NCBI GenBank assembly: GCA_003516705.1
Contig: DPCJ01000197.1
Location: 1-8,606, forward strand
Direction: 5' to 3'
DNA from: Prolixibacteraceae bacterium
GTDB lineage: Bacteria; Bacteroidota; Bacteroidia; Bacteroidales; Prolixibacteraceae
DNA length: 8,606 bases
The first letter of the stretch is position 1. Each line of letters starts with the position of its first letter. The notes beneath the pieces were generated by a model, which was given only the letters and a program-made list of their open reading frames with translations, was not told where the DNA came from and did not search any database. Positions 1 through 6,549 of this stretch are shown one piece after another. The position numbers and the translations under genes were made by a program.

Positions 1-414
1 GAGGATACTTTGAAAAATGGAAGAGTTGTGCCAGGATATGGTCATGCTGTTTTAAGAATCACTGACCCTCGTTTTACAGTTCAGCAACAGTTTGCCGAAA
101 AATACATTGTAAACGACAAGCTGATTAATACTGTAAATGCAATTTACCGCGTTGCTCCGCCAATTCTTGAAGCCACAGGTAAAATTAAAAACCCGTGGCC
201 AAACGTCGATGCTTTCAGTGGAGCGTTGCTTCACCATTACGGAATAACCGAATATAATTTCTATACAGTAATGTTTGGCGTTTCGCGTGCATTGGGCGTA
301 ATGTCATCACTGGTGTTCGACCGAATTTACGGTTTGCCGATAGAAAGACCGTCGTCGTTCCCTTTAAACTGGTTCGTTGAAAAAGCCACCGGCGAAAAAA
401 AGAGATGTGATTAA
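1..414 (+). CDS. gltA: Citrate synthase, C-terminal part (5' end outside window)
   Basis: Citrate synthase condenses acetyl-CoA and oxaloacetate to citrate, the entry step of the TCA cycle, in the cytoplasm. The frame is open from base 1, so this is the 3' part of a longer gene. The TTG at 10 is an internal Leu codon, not a start. The visible 137 codons carry the family's catalytic landmarks: VVPGYGHAVLR with the active-site His at codon 15 (bases 43-45), TDPR with the oxaloacetate-binding Arg just after it, and WPNVDAFSG with the catalytic Asp at bases 208-210. FGVSRALGV follows, then a LPIERP tail. The GYGHAVLR/NVDAxSG wording resembles the eukaryotic-type (mitochondrial-like) citrate synthases found in Bacteroidota rather than the E. 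coli hexameric type. About 300 N-terminal residues should lie upstream. A strong hairpin terminator follows 16 bases after the stop. The family call is very secure. Confidence 0.95.
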   Translation, partial: EDTLKNGRVVPGYGHAVLRITDPRFTVQQQFAEKYIVNDKLINTVNAIYRVAPPILEATGKIKNPWPNVDAFSGALLHHYGITEYNFYTVMFGVSRALGVMSSLVFDRIYGLPIERPSSFPLNWFVEKATGEKKRCD

Positions 415-430
415 TTGAAACTGATATTGT

Positions 431-457
431 AAAAAGGCCGGAATCACCGGCCTTTTT
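431..457 (+). terminator. Rho-independent terminator of citrate synthase gene
   Basis: A perfect 11-bp stem pairs 431-441 (AAAAAGGCCGG) with 447-457 (CCGGCCTTTTT) around the 5-base loop AATCA. The right arm ends in a T run. It starts 16 bases after the citrate synthase stop. Because the left arm starts with AAAAA, it could also stop transcription on the other strand, though no - strand gene needs it here. Confidence 0.88.
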
Positions 458-483
458 CATTCTCTGAAAAATAATTTAAGGCC

Positions 484-1038
484 ATGTTGAAATTGAATAC
501 TGCCATTCGGAACCGTCGCAGTCCGCGGGCAATTGCCAACAAAATAGTAACTAAAGAAATGATTATGCTTTTATTCGAAGCTGCCAGATGGGCACCTTCG
601 GCTATGAATGAGCAGCCCTGGAACTATTTCTGGGTGCACCGCGACAACAAAAATAAGTTTGAAGAAGTATTGAATTTGTTAACCGGTATTAATCCGGAAT
701 GGGCAAAAAATGCACAAGCGATTATTATCTCGGTAGCGCGGAAAAACTATGAATACAATAATAAACAAAACCGAAATGCTTTGCACGACACAGGTGCAGC
801 CAATTTTTCGATTGCAGTACAAGCAACCGAAATGGGTTTGCAGGTTCGACAGATGGGCGGTTACGACAGGCAAAAAGCTGCTGAATATTTTAAACTTGGC
901 ACCGAAAAATACGAGTTGGCAACTTTTATCGCAGTAGGTTTTCAGGGTGAACCCGAACAACTACCGGAGGAATTAAAAATCAGGGAACTTCAGCCAAGGG
1001 TAAGAAAGGAAATTAATGAATTTGTAAAGGAATTATAA
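484..1038 (+). CDS. Nitroreductase family protein (FMN-dependent)
   Basis: A 184-residue protein of the nitroreductase family: cytoplasmic, usually homodimeric flavoproteins that use FMN and NAD(P)H to reduce nitro compounds, quinones or flavins. The N-terminal RRSPR (residues 11-15) matches the family's FMN-phosphate binding R-R-S-x-R/K signature. Also typical are AARWAPSAMNEQPW (34-46) and the helix DTGAANFSIAVQATEMGL (102-119), where family members pack against the flavin. The GG at 125-126 and the VGFQGEPEQLP segment (151-161) match the usual C-terminal part. Length is normal for the family. The ATG at 484 is the first start that keeps the RRSPR motif; AAGG at 478-481 is a weak, very close ribosome-binding match. 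The gene lies 26 bases after the citrate synthase terminator, so it probably has its own promoter, though none is clear. It ends 9 bases before the convergent fucosidase gene. The true substrate cannot be read from sequence. Confidence 0.9.
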   Translation: MLKLNTAIRNRRSPRAIANKIVTKEMIMLLFEAARWAPSAMNEQPWNYFWVHRDNKNKFEEVLNLLTGINPEWAKNAQAIIISVARKNYEYNNKQNRNALHDTGAANFSIAVQATEMGLQVRQMGGYDRQKAAEYFKLGTEKYELATFIAVGFQGEPEQLPEELKIRELQPRVRKEINEFVKEL

Positions 1039-1047
1039 TAACCGGAG

Positions 1048-2370
1048 TTAGTTGCTTTCCAGAACCTGGCCTGTTTCACGATACAAGTCAATACTTCCAT
1101 CGAGTAATACAGCAATTACAGTTACGTCGTTATCGAGCACACTTTCAGGAATATCGATATAAACAATGCCGGGAACTGAACTCCAGTATTGTTTCATTTT
1201 TATTTCCCAGTTTAGTTTTGTACCGTTACCCACAGTATAAATTCTGTTGATTTTGTTCTTAATTCCTTTCAGCATTACCGGCCCCTTGGGTGCATACGGA
1301 AGATAGAGATACAAAATATCGCCGTTGGCATTAAGAGAAGTTGGTCCGTAAAAATGTTCTGCCGGAATTCCGGCGCGTGTTCCGTAAATGGCTTCGGAAT
1401 GCTTATTGGTCCACCGGCCAAGTTCTTTCAAAATATTCACCTGTTCTGCTGAAATTGTACCATCGGCTTTTGGCCCGATATCGAGTAACAGGTTTCCGCC
1501 TTTACTCACACAATCGACCAAAATATTTATTACCTGATTGGGAGTTTTGTAGTTTTTATCGTTTTGCTGAAATCCCCAGCTGTCGTTCATGGTCATACAC
1601 AATTCCCAGAATTGGTTTTCGGGCCGGGTTACAGGCATGCCCTGCTCAGGGGTTGCATAATCGCCGTACCCCTGAATGCGACTGTTTAGAATCACATCCT
1701 GATTCATTGTTTTCAGCATTTCACTAAGTTCTTTGGCTTTCCAATTTTCTGCCGATTGTTCCCAGTCGCCATCAAACCAATACAAATCAGGATTAAAACG
1801 GCCAGACAATTCTTTAAGCTGACAAAAATTAAAATCTACAAACCGATTCCATTTTAAGGAATCAGTTTCATATCGTTTTTCAACCTTTGTTTTATTTGGA
1901 TAATCAGGGTGACTCCAATCCAGTAATGAATAATACAACCCAACTTTTAAATTGCTTTTTCGAAGTTCTTTTACAAATGGTTCAACCAAATCGCGTTTTG
2001 CAGGCGATTGTTTCACCACATTCAAATCGCTGCATTTTGTATCCCAAAGTGCAACTCCATCGTGATGTTTTGTGGTTAAAACAGCATATTTAGCCCCACT
2101 CTCCTTTATAAGTTTAGCCCATTCAACTGGATTATAATTCTTTGCATTAAATCCGTTTATCTGATTCATATAGTTATCATACGAAATATATCCATTGTAA
2201 AACGACCAGCTTTCGTCAATTCCATTTACTGAATAAATTCCCCAATGAATAAAAATACCCAGTTTAGCATTTGCAAACCATTGCATTTTTGCTGCATTTT
2301 TATCATTCGGTTGTGATGAAAGTTGCAATGCAGAAATCAATAAGACTGTAGAAAATATTAACCTTTTCAT
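1048..2370 (-). CDS. Secreted alpha-L-fucosidase, glycoside hydrolase family 29
   Basis: A 440-residue GH29 enzyme expected to release terminal alpha-L-fucose from glycans by a retaining mechanism. Residues 1-20 look like a Sec signal peptide (KR, then a hydrophobic core FSTVLLISALQL). There is no lipobox Cys, so periplasmic or secreted placement is likely. The catalytic barrel begins near residue 28. GH29 landmarks are KLGIFIHWGIYSV (36-48), the fucose-binding KHHDG (101-105), and PDLYWFDGDW (194-203), in which Asp200 is at the position of the GH29 nucleophile. ENQFWELCMTMNDSWGF (251-267) is a segment typical of one large GH29 branch. I cannot assign the acid/base residue with certainty. GGNLLLDIGPKADG (291-304) closes the barrel, and residues about 345-430 form a beta-rich C-terminal domain. 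No SusC/SusD, sulfatase or other glycosidase gene is adjacent, so substrate and regulation are unclear. Start chosen because the signal peptide begins there. Confidence 0.94.
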   Translation of the reverse strand: MKRLIFSTVLLISALQLSSQPNDKNAAKMQWFANAKLGIFIHWGIYSVNGIDESWSFYNGYISYDNYMNQINGFNAKNYNPVEWAKLIKESGAKYAVLTTKHHDGVALWDTKCSDLNVVKQSPAKRDLVEPFVKELRKSNLKVGLYYSLLDWSHPDYPNKTKVEKRYETDSLKWNRFVDFNFCQLKELSGRFNPDLYWFDGDWEQSAENWKAKELSEMLKTMNQDVILNSRIQGYGDYATPEQGMPVTRPENQFWELCMTMNDSWGFQQNDKNYKTPNQVINILVDCVSKGGNLLLDIGPKADGTISAEQVNILKELGRWTNKHSEAIYGTRAGIPAEHFYGPTSLNANGDILYLYLPYAPKGPVMLKGIKNKINRIYTVGNGTKLNWEIKMKQYWSSVPGIVYIDIPESVLDNDVTVIAVLLDGSIDLYRETGQVLESN

Positions 2371-2443
2371 TTTTAGCGTTTGGCCGAATTTAATAATTAA
2401 CTGCTGTAAATATCAATTTCTGTCTTCATTTCAACTGTTCCGA

Positions 2444-2476
2444 CAAAAAAAAATCCACCCTTAAAAAGATGGATTT
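2444..2476 (-). terminator. Rho-independent terminator of cupin gene
   Basis: On the - strand a 9-bp stem (AAATCCATC, 2476-2468, with GGTGGATTT, 2459-2451, one G-T pair) encloses an 8-base loop. A T run follows at 2450-2444. It lies about 20 bases after the cupin stop, between cupin and fucosidase. It argues that the two - strand genes are transcribed separately. Confidence 0.75.
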
Positions 2477-2496
2477 CGACAGATATAAAAAAAAAA

Positions 2497-2763
2497 TTAT
2501 TCAGTCATGTAATGTTTCCTTATGGTGATATCGATATCCCAAACACACTCAAGTCCTGCCGGAAATGTAATAAAATCGCCGGGTTTAACTGTAAGCGTTT
2601 CAAATTCGGAAACAATGGTTGCTTCGCCCGAAATAATATAACACTGTTCGGTTTTGTCGTAAAACATTTCAATTTTATCCTCATCGTGCTCCCAAACAGG
2701 CCAGTTTTCAACTCCCATTTCCTTTAATTCATCATTATCCGGTCTATCGACTTCAATCTTCAT
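2497..2763 (-). CDS. Small Cupin_3 (DUF861) domain protein
   Basis: An 88-residue single-domain cupin. The order W21-P-V-W24, FYDKTEQCYIISGEATI (34-50), KPGDFITFPAGLECVW (60-75) and a closing IRKHY (81-85) is the characteristic wording of the small Cupin_3 proteins. These are one-barrel relatives of ureidoglycine aminohydrolase whose own function is mostly unknown. The classical cupin metal motif needs HxH and a downstream His. Here the first motif has M33-F34-Y35 in place of HxH, so canonical metal binding is doubtful; this appears common in the small members. The start at 2763 gives the usual length, but Met16 (codon at 2718-2716) would also keep the whole cupin core, and the best promoter match sits only 5 bases before the annotated ATG. 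No signal peptide, so cytoplasmic. It diverges from the metallophosphoesterase gene across 138 bases. No specific role can be assigned. Confidence 0.85.
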   Translation of the reverse strand: MKIEVDRPDNDELKEMGVENWPVWEHDEDKIEMFYDKTEQCYIISGEATIVSEFETLTVKPGDFITFPAGLECVWDIDITIRKHYMTE

Positions 2764-2767
2764 AACA

Positions 2768-2775
2768 CAAAAATA
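2768..2775 (-). promoter_or_regulatory. Putative Bacteroidota -7 box for cupin gene
   Basis: The - strand reads TATTTTTG here, a full match to the Bacteroidota sigma -7 consensus TAnnTTTG. A TTG that could serve as the -33 element lies at 2794-2792, 16 bases upstream, slightly short of usual spacing. The transcription start would fall at or next to the annotated ATG (2763). The mRNA would then be leaderless or nearly so, unless translation starts at Met16. AT-rich sequence makes chance matches possible. Confidence 0.4.
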
Positions 2776-2860
2776 TTTTGCGGCGAAATTACAATTCTAA
2801 TATCAATTTCAAAACAAAACATTAATGGTTTATTAATTTTAAAACCTTTCGGGAATGTGA

Positions 2861-2880
2861 CCCAAAAGTTTATTTTTGGG
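2861..2880 (+). promoter_or_regulatory. Putative -7 box inside a 7-bp inverted repeat, metallophosphoesterase promoter
   Basis: TATTTTTG at 2871-2878 matches TAnnTTTG fully and lies 23 bases before the phosphoesterase ATG, predicting a leader of roughly 19 bases. A TTTC at 2847-2850, 20 bases upstream, is a weak -33 candidate. The -7 box overlaps the right arm of a perfect inverted repeat, CCCAAAA (2861-2867) and TTTTGGG (2874-2880), with a 6-base spacer. This could be an operator or just a chance palindrome. Confidence 0.45.
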
Positions 2881-2901
2881 TATAAATAAAATCAAACAGT
2901 T

Positions 2902-3801
2902 ATGAAGAAAGTTATTGTATTGCTCATCGCATCAGTTTTCATTTTTGCTTGTAAAACAAAAAACGGAGAACAAAAATCTGAAAGTACTGAAAAGTTTTCG
3001 TTTGTGTTTATGACCGATATTCACGTTTGCACTGAACGAAATGCAGATTTGGGATTACAACAGGCCATCGATACAATTAATAAACTCTCGCCCGATTTTG
3101 TGATAACCGGTGGTGACAATATTATGGATGCGCTCGGACAAACACAAGGGCGCGCTGACAGTTTATACCTGCTTTACACCGAAATCATGAAAAACCTGCA
3201 AATGCCGGTGCATCACGGAATGGGAAACCACGAGGTTTTTGGATTATATACCGAAAGCGGCATTGACCCGACACATGAGTTGTACGGCAAAAAAATGTTT
3301 GAAAACAGGTTAGCCAAACCCTATTATTCTTTCGACGAAAAAAACTGGCATTTTATTATGCTCGATCCCATCGGTTTTACCGAAGATCGCCGCTACTACG
3401 GGCACATCGACTCGGTACAGGTTGAATGGCTGAAAGCCGACCTTGCAGCAATTGGCACAGAAAAACCCGTGGTTGTGGTTACGCACATTCCGCTCATCAG
3501 CATTGGTTCGCAAATTATGGAAGGGCCAACCGAACCGCTTTCAAAAGGGTCGGTAGTTACAAACGCGAACGACATCCGGAAAATTCTGGAACAATACAAT
3601 GTAAAGCTGGTTTTGCAGGGGCACCTGCATTTTCTCGAAGATGTTGAATACAACGGGATTCATTACATTACAGGCGGAGCAGTTTCGTCGCAGTGGTGGC
3701 AGGGAGCGCGTTTTGGAATGGAAGAAGGTTTTGTGAAAGTGGATGTTACCGGCGATGACTTTGAATGGCAGTATGTTGATTTTGGCTGGGAAGTAAAATA
3801 A
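2902..3801 (+). CDS. Lipoprotein-type calcineurin-like metallophosphoesterase
   Basis: A 299-residue binuclear-metal phosphoesterase. The N-terminus MKKVIVLLIASVFIFAC is a lipoprotein signal with the lipobox Cys at residue 17, so the mature protein is probably lipid-anchored facing the periplasm or outer surface. All five metal-ligand blocks of the family are visible: DIH (39-41), GGDN (70-73), GNHE (108-111), THIP with His195 (194-197), and GHLH (240-243). The active site should be intact. The overall pattern is the COG1409 type that includes CpdA (cAMP phosphodiesterase) and acid-phosphatase-like enzymes. The lipid anchor argues against a role in intracellular cAMP turnover and favours hydrolysis of extracytoplasmic phosphomono- or diesters, but the substrate is not determined. 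The start is set by the signal peptide. It has its own promoter-like site and terminator, so it is probably a single-gene transcript. Confidence 0.92.
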   Translation: MKKVIVLLIASVFIFACKTKNGEQKSESTEKFSFVFMTDIHVCTERNADLGLQQAIDTINKLSPDFVITGGDNIMDALGQTQGRADSLYLLYTEIMKNLQMPVHHGMGNHEVFGLYTESGIDPTHELYGKKMFENRLAKPYYSFDEKNWHFIMLDPIGFTEDRRYYGHIDSVQVEWLKADLAAIGTEKPVVVVTHIPLISIGSQIMEGPTEPLSKGSVVTNANDIRKILEQYNVKLVLQGHLHFLEDVEYNGIHYITGGAVSSQWWQGARFGMEEGFVKVDVTGDDFEWQYVDFGWEVK

Positions 3802-3820
3802 ACTAATCTCATTATTTTTT

Positions 3821-3863
3821 AAAAGCTGAAGCCGGAACTAAAAAATTCCGGCTTCAGCTTTTT
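3821..3863. terminator. Long perfect hairpin terminator between convergent genes
   Basis: Positions 3821-3837 (AAAAGCTGAAGCCGGAA) pair without mismatch with 3846-3862 around the 8-base loop CTAAAAAA: a 17-bp stem, followed by one further T. It begins 19 bases after the phosphoesterase stop and ends 13 bases before the stop of the convergent antiporter gene. The A/T outer pairs supply a U tract in both directions, so it can serve both transcripts; it fits the + strand best. Confidence 0.88.
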
Positions 3864-3875
3864 GTCTGCATTTTC

Positions 3876-4835
3876 TTACACTTCTTTTGCTATCAGCCAA
3901 CCTGTGTACAAAAGATAAATTGCCAACAGAATTGCCGCTTCCCAGCGGTCGAGTTTGCGGCGGCCACCAGTAAACATGGCCACAAAAAGCATCAGCGTCC
4001 CGATTCCCAACAAATACAAATCGGTATTGAATGAAGTGTTATAATTCACCGGATTAATAAAAGAACTAACAGATAGAATAAAAAAGACATTGAAAATATT
4101 TGAGCCGATAATATTTCCGAGGGCAATATCGCTGTTCTTTTTCAGCGCTGCCACAACCGATGTTACCAACTCGGGCAACGAAGTACCAATTGCAACAATG
4201 GTGAGCCCAATAATTTTTTCGCTTACTCCAATTACTGTTGCTATTTTTACTGCATTATCAACAACTAATTTACCACCAAGCACAAGTCCTGTTAGTCCGC
4301 CAAAAATGTAAAGCCCGATTTTCCATCCCGGCATTTTATGCACATGCACATCTTCACGCAGCGCCCTGTCTTTTTTCATTTGTTGAAAAACATAATATAA
4401 AAAACCGGCAAACATCAGTAAGAGTATCAATCCATCAATCCGCGAAAGTTGGCTTTGTTGTTGAAATAGAATCTGGTTTGATAGCAGATAAAGAACTCCA
4501 ACCGCTAAAATGGATATTGGCATTTCATTTCGAACAGTAATGGATGGAACACGAATAGGGTAAATAATCCCAACAATGCCTAAAATCAGGAAAAGATTGA
4601 CAATATTACTGCCAATAATATTGCCATAAACAATATCGGAATGACTGCCAATTGATGCAATTGAATTTACCACAAGCTCTGGGGTTGAAGTACCAAAGGC
4701 AACGATGGTCAATCCGATAACCATGTCAGAAACCTTGTATTTTTTAGCAAGTGTTGAAGCGCCTTCAACCAGCCAGTCAGCGCCCTTTATCAGCAAAACA
4801 AAACCAATTGCAATTAAAATTCCCTGTAAAATCAT
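3876..4835 (-). CDS. Calcium/sodium antiporter, CaCA family (YrbG-like)
   Basis: A 319-residue inner-membrane exchanger of the Ca2+/cation antiporter superfamily, expected to move Ca2+ out of the cytoplasm against Na+ (or H+). It shows the internal duplication that defines the family. Repeat 1 has GLTIVAFGTSTPEL (41-54) and GNIIGSN (71-77). Repeat 2 has GLTIVAIGTSLPEL (210-223) and GNIIGSN (240-246). The acidic residues Glu53 and Glu222 are the conserved ion-binding positions of the alpha-1 and alpha-2 repeats. Roughly ten hydrophobic segments are visible, with a charged central loop at about 152-170 that contains a His pair (HVH). Length is typical of prokaryotic YrbG/CaxA-type proteins, without the large regulatory loop of animal NCX. 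It starts 13 bases after the stop of the PiT-family gene on the same strand, so the two are very likely one operon. Ion specificity is inferred from family only. Confidence 0.93.
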   Translation of the reverse strand: MILQGILIAIGFVLLIKGADWLVEGASTLAKKYKVSDMVIGLTIVAFGTSTPELVVNSIASIGSHSDIVYGNIIGSNIVNLFLILGIVGIIYPIRVPSITVRNEMPISILAVGVLYLLSNQILFQQQSQLSRIDGLILLLMFAGFLYYVFQQMKKDRALREDVHVHKMPGWKIGLYIFGGLTGLVLGGKLVVDNAVKIATVIGVSEKIIGLTIVAIGTSLPELVTSVVAALKKNSDIALGNIIGSNIFNVFFILSVSSFINPVNYNTSFNTDLYLLGIGTLMLFVAMFTGGRRKLDRWEAAILLAIYLLYTGWLIAKEV

Positions 4836-4848
4836 ATAAATTGAAAAA

Positions 4849-5889
4849 TTAAACTAACCCATTAATATCGGCCATATAAATCAGCAGCAACGAAAGCGAA
4901 AATGCAATTGCCGGAGCAATAACCCACATCAGAAAGAACTTGCGCACTTCGGTTTTTCTGAAAATATGGCTGTAACCCAGTTTTGCCACTCCAATTCCCA
5001 AAATAGCCGCCACATTTAACTGCACAAGCGATGTTGGAATTCCTTTCGAAATGGAAGCAAAAAGCAACAGACTTGCCGAGACAAAGGCAATAATTACGGC
5101 TTCGAATTTGCCAAACAATACTATTTCCTTTCCTGTGTTTTGCAGAATTTTGTGACCAAAAATTGAGCTGCCAATTCCAAAATTGGGGGCAACAATTAAA
5201 GTGGATAAAATCATTATCAGCACAAAGTTTTCATCAACCGGTTTATTCAGTTGGTTAGCTGTCATTGATGCGATGGGACCGGCTGCATTCGCCACATTGT
5301 TTGCCCCAATTGAAAAAGCAACATACAATGACATGGCGATTAAAACACCATCCCAAACCGGTTTCATATTGGCATTTTGTGCACGAGGCAACGTCAATCC
5401 TTTTCTCCGCATAGGTTTGTAGATAAATCTTCCTATCAACAAACTGATGACAAACGAAATAACCGGTAAGATAAACCAGGCAGGAATAATCTCGGTAAAC
5501 AGTTTATCGGTATTTAGCTTGTGGAAATAGGTTGCCACCGCTGCAACCGACAATACTGTTGACTGACTGGTTGATTGCGGAATACCAAATAAATTGGCCA
5601 CCAGCAACGAAATTGCAACCGAAAACAAAATGATTGAAACCACATTTCGTGACATAAACTCAGGCGACAGCAACTCTTTTCCCATGGTTTCGGCTGTACT
5701 TTTACCAGCGATGATTGCACCCAAAAAAACCATGATACCAAACAATCCGGGTATCATACTTTTGCGCAACACATTGGCTCCGTAAGCAGCAGAGAATGCC
5801 GGGCCTGTTCCACTGCCTCCCATCGTAATCGCTAAAAACATGGCAATAATAAAGGGGAGCAACAAAGGACTAAATAATGGTGATATCAT
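4849..5889 (-). CDS. PiT-family anion permease (phosphate or CysP-like sulfate)
   Basis: A 346-residue, highly hydrophobic inner-membrane transporter of the PiT family, with about ten membrane segments and two inverted repeats. The second signature, AFSIGANNVANAAGP (191-205), is clear. The first repeat is not the usual GANDVAN but MGGSGTGPAFSAAYG (23-37). Paired GIPQSTSQSTV (102-112) and GIPTSLVQ (283-290) are the family's GxPxS(T) re-entrant loops. The GGSGTGPAF start, the FGHKILQNTGK segment (244-254) and the MWVIAPAIAFSLSLLL end (321-336) remind me more of Bacillus CysP, a PiT-family sulfate permease, than of classical phosphate PitA. It lacks the large central insertion and the PhoU-like partner usual for phosphate-specific members. 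Substrate therefore stays open. It lies 13 bases upstream of the CaCA antiporter and 68 bases downstream of iorB, with a promoter-like site of its own. Confidence 0.87.
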   Translation of the reverse strand: MISPLFSPLLLPFIIAMFLAITMGGSGTGPAFSAAYGANVLRKSMIPGLFGIMVFLGAIIAGKSTAETMGKELLSPEFMSRNVVSIILFSVAISLLVANLFGIPQSTSQSTVLSVAAVATYFHKLNTDKLFTEIIPAWFILPVISFVISLLIGRFIYKPMRRKGLTLPRAQNANMKPVWDGVLIAMSLYVAFSIGANNVANAAGPIASMTANQLNKPVDENFVLIMILSTLIVAPNFGIGSSIFGHKILQNTGKEIVLFGKFEAVIIAFVSASLLLFASISKGIPTSLVQLNVAAILGIGVAKLGYSHIFRKTEVRKFFLMWVIAPAIAFSLSLLLIYMADINGLV

Positions 5890-5908
5890 ATCCCTGATTT
5901 TAGTGACC

Positions 5909-5916
5909 CAAAAATA
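5909..5916 (-). promoter_or_regulatory. Putative -7 box for the PiT/antiporter operon
   Basis: The - strand reads TATTTTTG, a full TAnnTTTG match, ending 19 bases before the permease ATG. No good -33 TTG is visible at the expected spacing. The 13-base block TTTATTTTTGGGT around it is identical to the block at the phosphoesterase promoter (2869-2881, + strand). It suggests the transporter pair can be transcribed independently of iorAB. Confidence 0.45.
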
Positions 5917-5957
5917 AAGAGGTTTTCAGAACTAAACTATATTATTCCACTAAGTTT

Positions 5958-6533
5958 TCAGCTTAACGCAAATTCCCGGCCGGCAAGAAAAGCCTGTTTG
6001 TTCGATTCCACCACTTTATCGCCTTTGGCTTTAAATACTGTTTCAATGGCTTTCAGAATTATCTCCTTATCAATGTGAATAAATGGTGAAGCTGCACCAA
6101 GCATTACCATGTTCGACGATTTTGGATTGCCTGTTTCGCGCGCCATCGTATCAGCATCAATCTGAATGATTTTCAGTTTTGTACCGAGTTCGGTAAACGC
6201 CGGTTCAAGTTTCGGATAGTTGGCAATATTTCTGAATTCGGTTGTGTTCGTTACCAGGCAGCCATCGCTTTTAAGAAATGGGACATAACGAAGTGATTCA
6301 AGCGGCTCAACCGAAAGTATGATTTCGGCACTGCCCAAAGGGATTAAATCAGAATAAATAGGTGAGTCTGAAATGCGCAGGTGCGAAACAACTTCACCAC
6401 CCCGTTGACTCATGCCGTGGGTTTCAGCCTGTTTCAGGTATAAATTTTCGTTGAGCGCGGCAGCGCCCAAAATTGCGGCAATCGACAAAATTCCCTGTCC
6501 GCCCACGCCTGCAAGTATAATATCAGTTTTCAT
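5958..6533 (-). CDS. iorB: Indolepyruvate oxidoreductase subunit beta
   Basis: A 191-residue subunit with the pyruvate:ferredoxin oxidoreductase gamma-domain fold. With IorA it oxidatively decarboxylates indolepyruvate and related aryl-pyruvates to aryl-acetyl-CoA, in the cytoplasm, during aromatic amino-acid catabolism (or, run in reverse, synthesis). The nucleotide-like loop GVGGQG (9-14) at the N-terminus and the signature QAETHGMSQRGGEVVSHLRI (35-54) are diagnostic of IorB. GSAEIILSVEPLESLRYVPFL (67-87) and NMVMLGAAS (141-149) also match. Length is usual for the family. It is the second gene after iorA on the same strand, 69 bases apart. That spacer has a small tandem repeat but no terminator. 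No Shine-Dalgarno sequence is seen. The TGA stop is followed by 68 bases before the PiT-like gene, without a clear terminator, so read-through into the transporter genes is possible. Confidence 0.94.
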   Translation of the reverse strand: MKTDIILAGVGGQGILSIAAILGAAALNENLYLKQAETHGMSQRGGEVVSHLRISDSPIYSDLIPLGSAEIILSVEPLESLRYVPFLKSDGCLVTNTTEFRNIANYPKLEPAFTELGTKLKIIQIDADTMARETGNPKSSNMVMLGAASPFIHIDKEIILKAIETVFKAKGDKVVESNKQAFLAGREFALS

Positions 6534-6549
6534 TTAGATTTGAATATTT

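Noticed and set aside
10..414. TTG at 10 as a true start of a 134-residue protein
   Set aside because: The reading frame is open to base 1 and the preceding residues fit citrate synthase, so the gene continues upstream of the window.
1341..1727. 128-codon open frame on the + strand inside the fucosidase gene
   Set aside because: Antisense to the conserved GH29 barrel; no recognisable domain and no upstream signals.
2371..2443. Promoter for the fucosidase gene
   Set aside because: No sequence matching TAnnTTTG on the - strand was found in the expected window, so no site is claimed.
5890..5957. Terminator between iorB and the PiT-like gene
   Set aside because: No stable stem followed by a T run could be found; the spacer shows only a direct repeat and a promoter-like box.
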